Shown: positions 54,866-59,438 of the stretch, one piece after another
Layout of the letters: each line of letters opens with the position of its first letter
Numbering within the stretch: the first letter of the stretch is position 1
DNA from: Bacteroidota bacterium
Lineage (GTDB): Bacteria > Bacteroidota > Bacteroidia > AKYH767-A > 2013-40CM-41-45
DNA length: 59,438 bases
Direction of reading: 5' to 3'
Assembly (NCBI GenBank): GCA_003389385.1
Contig: QQVM01000015.1
Coordinates: 1-59,438 of the forward strand
Notes under the pieces: model-generated
The model's database searches: none
The model's input: only the letters and a program-made list of their open reading frames with translations
What the model was told of the DNA's origin: nothing
Position numbers and translations under genes: made by a program

Positions 54866-54873
54866 TACATTTG
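54866..54873 (+). promoter_or_regulatory. -7 promoter box TACATTTG before the membrane protein gene
   Basis: Exact TAnnTTTG, 14 bp before ATG 54888, giving a leader of about 7-9 nt. No clear -33 box. Confidence 0.5.
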
Positions 54874-54887
54874 TACAAAGCCGGCAA

Positions 54888-56255
54888 ATGGTAGAGTACA
54901 TATCATTTATTGATGTAATCATTGCACCCTTTTATTTGGTGCTTTTCTTCTTTATAGGCCTTGTCATTAAAAACAGGAATATCGAAGAGCGGCCATATTA
55001 CAGGTTCTTCATTCCGGGACTGATGTTGAAAATGCTTGGTTCCATAGCTATATGCCTTATTTATGTCTACTACTATGGTAGCGGTGATACGACAAATTAT
55101 TACTATGACGGTGTCGCGATTTCAAAGCTCTTTCTGAAAAATCCCTGGCAGGCGATTCGGTTTACTTTTCTACCTCTCGACAATGAATCCTGGTATGCAT
55201 TTGACTATGACACCGGTTGGCCGATTTATTCCTATGACCCGAATGCTATCGTAGTTGATAAACTCACCTGGGTACTTTCTCTGATAAGCCTCAACAGTTT
55301 CATTGGGCAAACCATGCTGCTTTCGTTCATTTGCTATTTTGCCATTTGGAGATTGTACCAAATGTTTGTTTTTGAATTCCCAAAGTTGGAATTGGAGTTT
55401 GCCATCTCTGTACTCTTTATGCCATCAGTGGTTTTTTGGGCATCAGGTCTGCTAAAAGACTCCATAACATTTGCTGCAGTCGCAGTTTATACTGCATCCT
55501 TTCATCATTTGTTGAAAATAAAAACAAAGCAGCTGAAGAATCTCCTCTATATGATTCTCAGCTCATATCTCATGTTGGCAATCAAACCCTACATATTTTT
55601 TGCAGTAATTCCGGGAACTGTACTCTGGTTTGCAGGCTTAAGACTGTCTGAAATGAAGAACTTCCTGGTAAGGATGTCAATCGCACCGGCACTGGTAATT
55701 ATAGCGATCTTTTTCGGATACCTCATGCTTAGAATGATGAGTGGTTGGCTTGGTGAGTATTCCATCCACAATGTTATGGAGAAGGCCATTGTAACACAGC
55801 AGGATCTTATGCAGGAGTATTATTTGGGTTCCTCTTTTGATATCGGGGAGTATGATGCAACAATTCAAGGTATCATGGGCAAGGCACCCGCTGCCATCAA
55901 TGCGGCATTATTCAGGCCGTATTTGTGGGAAGCCTATAATCCTGCTATGTATATGTCTGCAATTGAAAATATGATTCTGCTGATCATCACAATTTATCTG
56001 ATCATCAGAATGAGAGTGTACAATTTGTTCAGACTCTTATTCAGGCATCACGTTCTTTTCTTCAGCGTTTTTTTCAGTTTATTTTTCTCATTTTCCGTAG
56101 GACTGTCCACATCCAATTTCGGAAGTCTGGTGCGTTATAAAATTCCTGCGATACCATTCTATGTAGCCAGCTTGTTTATAATCTATCATACATTCAAGGA
56201 GTTGAAAGCGAGTGATGAAGCAGTCACTCACAGGGAAGTCAAATCATCTGCTTAA
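54888..56255 (+). CDS. Polytopic membrane protein, candidate glycan polymerase
   Basis: 455 residues with about 10 predicted membrane helices. An outward loop near residues 65-72 has G-S-G-D-T-T-N-Y-Y-Y, and a G-L-L-K-D-S motif lies near residue 185. This pattern (D-x-x-x-Y loop after helix 2, K-D-S near the middle) resembles Wzy/EpsG-type polymerases of glycan clusters, but the similarity is weak and I cannot name a family. It is the only plus-strand gene in the third cluster. Its 3' end overlaps the convergent GT2 gene by 12 bp. A polymerase role is inferred. Confidence 0.6.
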   Translation: MVEYISFIDVIIAPFYLVLFFFIGLVIKNRNIEERPYYRFFIPGLMLKMLGSIAICLIYVYYYGSGDTTNYYYDGVAISKLFLKNPWQAIRFTFLPLDNESWYAFDYDTGWPIYSYDPNAIVVDKLTWVLSLISLNSFIGQTMLLSFICYFAIWRLYQMFVFEFPKLELEFAISVLFMPSVVFWASGLLKDSITFAAVAVYTASFHHLLKIKTKQLKNLLYMILSSYLMLAIKPYIFFAVIPGTVLWFAGLRLSEMKNFLVRMSIAPALVIIAIFFGYLMLRMMSGWLGEYSIHNVMEKAIVTQQDLMQEYYLGSSFDIGEYDATIQGIMGKAPAAINAALFRPYLWEAYNPAMYMSAIENMILLIITIYLIIRMRVYNLFRLLFRHHVLFFSVFFSLFFSFSVGLSTSNFGSLVRYKIPAIPFYVASLFIIYHTFKELKASDEAVTHREVKSSA

Positions 56256-57230
56256 TATACGAAGCTTTTCAAGTAAAAAGGCAGGAATAAACCTTGAGCG
56301 CATGCCAATTTTTCTTGCTCCGCTTTCCGAAGAAAAATGAGGATCTATTTTTTCTATTAGCTTTACAATTTTAGCTGCCATGCGGGTGTCTAAAGTCTCA
56401 TATGCACAGATCATCTGGTTGTGAAGGAAATACAGTACTATGGTCTCCAGTTCCTTTTCGGTAAATCTTTTCTGAAGAGTGAACATTTCAGATTCATGAT
56501 GATAAATTCCCAGTGTTTCAATCTGAGCAATCCATTTTTGTCCGTTTGAAACTGATCTTAGAAACCTTGAAAAAACTCTGGCCCATTCTCTGGCGAAAGA
56601 ATTGAGATTCTTGACAGTTTTGCTCTCATCATGCAACCTGTACTTTGAAAAAATATGATCGCAACAAATAATTTCATAGTTTCCTGATACTCTAATCAAT
56701 AAATCGTAATCCATTGCAAAATGAAGACTATCATCCAACATTCCGCATTTATCGGTAATTTCTTTTCTGAAAAATGATGAGGGCTGTGGAAAAGGGATTA
56801 CTGCAAAGTATCTAAGCTCAAGATCTTTTGGTTGTGCGCCTCTGATATCATCTTTTTTGCCTTTTCCGAAAAGTATTGATTTACCATGAATCATTCCTGC
56901 GTCAGGATTATCGTAAAATATTTGCGCTGCATTCCTCAGGGCTCCCGGAAGCAGAAGATCATCACTGCAAATCCAGGTAATAATTTCACCGTTACATTTT
57001 TTAAGCCCCTTATTTATAGCCTCACTCTGACCTTTGTCATGCTCGGATACAAAGTGATCAATTTTAGACTTGTATTTTTCGATTACATCAAGAGTGTTGT
57101 CAGTGCTTCCTCCATCTATGATAATAAATTCGAGATTCGGATAATCTTGTTCAAGCACACTGAGAATTGTTTCCTCAATGAATTCTCCCTGGTTGAAGGA
57201 AGGCGTGATGATCGATATTTTCGGATTCAT
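56244..57230 (-). CDS. Family 2 glycosyltransferase
   Basis: 328 residues, GT-A fold with I-I-T-P-S-F-N-Q-G, I-I-D-G-G-S-T-D-N-T, G-Q-S-E-A-I-N-K-G and C-S-D-D-L as metal site. This subgroup (D-K-G-Q-S-x-A-x-N-K-G) is common in capsule and O-antigen clusters. Overlaps the upstream methyltransferase by 4 bp. Confidence 0.9.
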   Translation of the reverse strand: MNPKISIITPSFNQGEFIEETILSVLEQDYPNLEFIIIDGGSTDNTLDVIEKYKSKIDHFVSEHDKGQSEAINKGLKKCNGEIITWICSDDLLLPGALRNAAQIFYDNPDAGMIHGKSILFGKGKKDDIRGAQPKDLELRYFAVIPFPQPSSFFRKEITDKCGMLDDSLHFAMDYDLLIRVSGNYEIICCDHIFSKYRLHDESKTVKNLNSFAREWARVFSRFLRSVSNGQKWIAQIETLGIYHHESEMFTLQKRFTEKELETIVLYFLHNQMICAYETLDTRMAAKIVKLIEKIDPHFSSESGARKIGMRSRFIPAFLLEKLRILSR

Positions 57231-58105
57231 GCCTTTATAAAATAGGATTTGAGATTATCACCTTTGCCGGAAAGATTCAGAATTCCGTTGATAGTGCTTT
57301 TAGCTAATTTCCATAACAGTGAATTTTCAGCCTTCTCCTGAATCCTGCGATCCTCGGATATACCTGCAGTCCCCGAAAAAACATTCTCAGATTTACTAAC
57401 AGATGACTTCAGCCTGCTGATGCTTATTCCCTCTGTTTTAATCTGTAATTTTCTAAATCCGCATTCTTTAAACAGACGAGTCAGGGTTTTTGGTGTATAA
57501 TATGCCAGGTGATCGGGAACGGAAATAATGTTCCACTTTTCTCCAAGCAGATTGCGAGAAATCGAATTAAAGTTTGGAGTAGTCAGGTAAACAATTCCGC
57601 CATCGCGCAGCAGTTTATTGAAAATCCTGATTTCTTCCTGTGGATTTTGGATGTGTTCGATTACTTCAAAGGAACAAATTACATCAAACTTCAGGTCTTT
57701 AAAATCCTGAACCTGAAGTTTCCCACTTCGCATTTTAATTCCCTTGTCACTGCAATTTTTCACATACCGTTCAGCATATTCGGTTCCATAAGCATCCCAG
57801 CCTCTCTTGAGTGCCTCTTCAAGAAAATATCCTTCACCGCAACCAACATCCAGAATCGTATTGTTTTTCCTTTGATGTTCCAAACGGTCAAGAATTTCAT
57901 TGTATCGTTTAACCGTAACATCTGAGGGGAGATCGGATTCAGGGTAAGCTGTATAATGTTTTTGTAAGATTTCTTCGGGCACCACATGCCTGTGAAATAC
58001 CATTCCGCAACTGCTACAGTAAGCCAGACCATGAAATTCATATCCTTTCAATGCTGATAGGTTGTCAGAATTGCAGACTAGACAGGTATTTATTCTGGTT
58101 TCCAT
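57227..58105 (-). CDS. SAM-dependent methyltransferase with N-terminal zinc ribbon
   Basis: 292 residues. Two cysteine pairs at the N-terminus (C8/C11 and C30/C33) form a zinc ribbon. The class I methyltransferase domain has I-L-D-V-G-C-G-E-G-Y-F and C-S-F-E-V-I-E-H-I. This architecture is typical of sugar or glycan-end methyltransferases. Overlaps the GT2 gene by 4 bp and the sulfotransferase gene by 16 bp, so the three are one operon. Confidence 0.87.
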   Translation of the reverse strand: METRINTCLVCNSDNLSALKGYEFHGLAYCSSCGMVFHRHVVPEEILQKHYTAYPESDLPSDVTVKRYNEILDRLEHQRKNNTILDVGCGEGYFLEEALKRGWDAYGTEYAERYVKNCSDKGIKMRSGKLQVQDFKDLKFDVICSFEVIEHIQNPQEEIRIFNKLLRDGGIVYLTTPNFNSISRNLLGEKWNIISVPDHLAYYTPKTLTRLFKECGFRKLQIKTEGISISRLKSSVSKSENVFSGTAGISEDRRIQEKAENSLLWKLAKSTINGILNLSGKGDNLKSYFIKA

Positions 58106-59049
58106 TCCTTTTCAGCAAGCAGGGCGTTGATCTCAGAATTGAACATCTCATAGATTTCCTTTTTTTCAATGTCGAGCTTGGTGCTTCCTCTGGCTTTCTT
58201 TTCAATGATTCTGAATTCTTTATTGATTTCGGCAAGTGATCCAACATCCTGAGTTGGCAGATTCATTTTTAATTTCGGAGTTAAATTCATTTTATGAAAA
58301 AAACCATTCACTGCATTAGTAAGTGAAAAACTACTGTCAGGACTTTTTAGTGGATAGTCGAGATGCATATTGTCGCCGCTGAACTTCGGATCACCGATGG
58401 ATTCATTGAAGTCGGGATTAATCAGCATCCTTGTCAGAGCTTCAATATTCTTCAGATTTTTATAGGTGAGATAAATTACACTTTTGTCTGAGTGTAGCAA
58501 TGCATATTTGTTCATCACATACCAGTAGAATGCGTTCTTATCAATACGGTCGCGAATTCTGTCGAGATACCAGTCGAGATTATCCACAAGATTGATATTT
58601 CTTATTTCATCAATAAGTTTAGTCCAGTTTTGAACATAGTCCATTCCGACAGACCAAAAATCCCATTCAATTTTCATTATAGAGATCAGCACTTCGTAGA
58701 TGTCACGAACAATTACGATGCTCAGATCTGGTTTCAGCACAGAGTTGATTGCACGGATACGCCCATTTCCACGAATAAACTTAGTGACCATGTCCACCCT
58801 GTGCTTTTTCAGGTTAAGCAGATAGCGTCTGTGTGCAGGGCTGAGTTTGCTTTCTGCAGGAATGAAATGGGGTGAATTGAAATGGTGATAATAGCCTTCA
58901 TAGCAAATCTTCTCAGTTTTCCTGTCAAGCCAGAAGTAGGGCTCATAATGAATCCAGACTTTTTGATTTCGAGCAGCCAAAGCATAGCTGATGTATATCT
59001 GTACAGCTTTTGTTCCTGACCTTCCGATTCCAAAAATGGTTATATGCAT
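58090..59049 (-). CDS. Sulfotransferase-like P-loop protein
   Basis: 319 residues. The N-terminal I-F-G-I-G-R-S-G-T-K (about 4-13) matches the 5'-phosphosulfate loop of PAPS-dependent sulfotransferases. V-I-V-R-D-I-Y-E-V-L-I-S near residue 115 matches the 3'-phosphate binding segment (R-D...S). It would transfer sulfate from PAPS to a glycan or lipid hydroxyl in the cytoplasm. No PAPS synthesis genes are in the window. The family is inferred from two motifs. Ends inside the methyltransferase gene. Confidence 0.72.
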   Translation of the reverse strand: MHITIFGIGRSGTKAVQIYISYALAARNQKVWIHYEPYFWLDRKTEKICYEGYYHHFNSPHFIPAESKLSPAHRRYLLNLKKHRVDMVTKFIRGNGRIRAINSVLKPDLSIVIVRDIYEVLISIMKIEWDFWSVGMDYVQNWTKLIDEIRNINLVDNLDWYLDRIRDRIDKNAFYWYVMNKYALLHSDKSVIYLTYKNLKNIEALTRMLINPDFNESIGDPKFSGDNMHLDYPLKSPDSSFSLTNAVNGFFHKMNLTPKLKMNLPTQDVGSLAEINKEFRIIEKKARGSTKLDIEKKEIYEMFNSEINALLAEKEWKPE

Positions 59050-59051
59050 CT

Positions 59052-59438
59052 TCAGAATTTATTTTTAGGTTTTACACCAATAATTATCTTCATTTTTGCC
59101 AGAGCTCTTTGAATCAGATTACCTCCACCTTCTCTTAGTATGATGCTGCAAGCAAACTTATCTGCTTCATCGTTTATTTGTTTTGATACAGGGTGTATAA
59201 TATTAGACAGGGGAATTCTTTTCATGTTTCCCAAACGTGTAATCCTGAAATTTGTATGCGTCGCATCGGGACCAAATCCTATGTTCGATACCATATTTTC
59301 TACTGGCGTTATTGCCTTTCCTTTGTTTTTCCACACCGAATAATACCATCTGTAAGCCCAACTGTTGATATTTCCGGCATATGTTTTCAGCAGCTGGTTA
59401 GAAAAGTACTTTCTGTGATCTTGTTCTTGAAAAATTTC
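59052..59438 (-). CDS. 3' end of a nucleotide-diphospho-sugar transferase-like gene (partial)
   Basis: The frame is open from the right edge to the stop at 59052, so the gene's 5' part is missing. The 128 visible residues include W-A-Y-R-W-Y-Y-S-V-W-K-N-K-G, P-V-E-N-M-V-S-N-I-G-F-G and H-T. They recall the C-terminus of hemolysin-like/nucleotide-diphospho-sugar transferases of glycan clusters. A GTG at 59336 is an internal codon, not a start. 2 bp before the sulfotransferase start, same operon. Confidence 0.7.
   Translation of the reverse strand, partial: EIFQEQDHRKYFSNQLLKTYAGNINSWAYRWYYSVWKNKGKAITPVENMVSNIGFGPDATHTNFRITRLGNMKRIPLSNIIHPVSKQINDEADKFACSIILREGGGNLIQRALAKMKIIIGVKPKNKF

Overview
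The window reads as a chromosome segment of a Bacteroidota bacterium. Three signals support this. There are secreted proteins with C-terminal sorting domains of both type IX secretion classes (type A: 32654-35590 and 35984-38380; type B, gliding-motility style: 39727-42078). Families largely confined to this phylum are present, including a Porin_10-like porin and a DUF4783 protein next to nadC. Several starts also lie just downstream of the phylum's -7 promoter box TAnnTTTG, with no Shine-Dalgarno sequence. The exact genus cannot be read from the sequence.

Layout. (1) 1-567: three minus-strand tRNAs (Arg-TCT, Pro-TGG, Ser-GCT), with an identical 79-bp tandem repeat carrying a tRNA-Arg 3' fragment running off the left edge. 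(2) 568-5115: M23 peptidase, then coiled-coil protein / zapA / probable 6S RNA / rny. (3) 5180-19508: one long plus-strand surface-polysaccharide locus. It encodes glycosyltransferases, a fused glutaminase-amidotransferase, a probable GT-C enzyme in two pieces, two adjacent flippases, a UDP-sugar 2-epimerase, an O-antigen polymerase/ligase-like protein, an aminotransferase, a hydrolase and an initiating phosphoglycosyl transferase. Most junctions are ATGA overlaps. (4) 19605-32604: a stand-alone Cas6-like gene, a Kazal-domain exported protein, AcpH, a DUF167 protein, topoisomerase IV (parE-parC), an exported conserved protein, a porin, a PspC protein and an AddB-like nuclease. (5) 32654-42078: two tandem T9SS cargo paralogues with a GH18-like barrel, an isoaspartyl peptidase and a PKD-repeat T9SS protein. 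(6) 42090-48438: a second glycan cluster (GT4, two methyltransferases, AsnB, flippase). (7) 48439-51364: YihY, nadC, DUF4783, rlmH. (8) 51336-59438: a third glycan cluster with a possible polymerase, a methyltransferase and a sulfotransferase, cut by the right edge.

How the parts fit. The first cluster could support a complete Wzx/Wzy-type pathway. The initiating transferase (18861) loads a lipid carrier, the glycosyltransferases extend it, a flippase exports it and the polymerase joins units. The epimerase, aminotransferase and WbpG-like amidotransferase suggest an amino sugar with an amide or amidine group. The second and third clusters add methyl, amide and sulfate modifications.

The most unusual items are: the paired GH18-like T9SS proteins with an altered DxxDxDxE motif; the orphan Cas6 apparently lacking the active-site histidine; the tRNA-fragment tandem array; the fused amidotransferase; and the split GT-C gene. 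All assignments come from reading the sequence and recalled family features. No database search was run.
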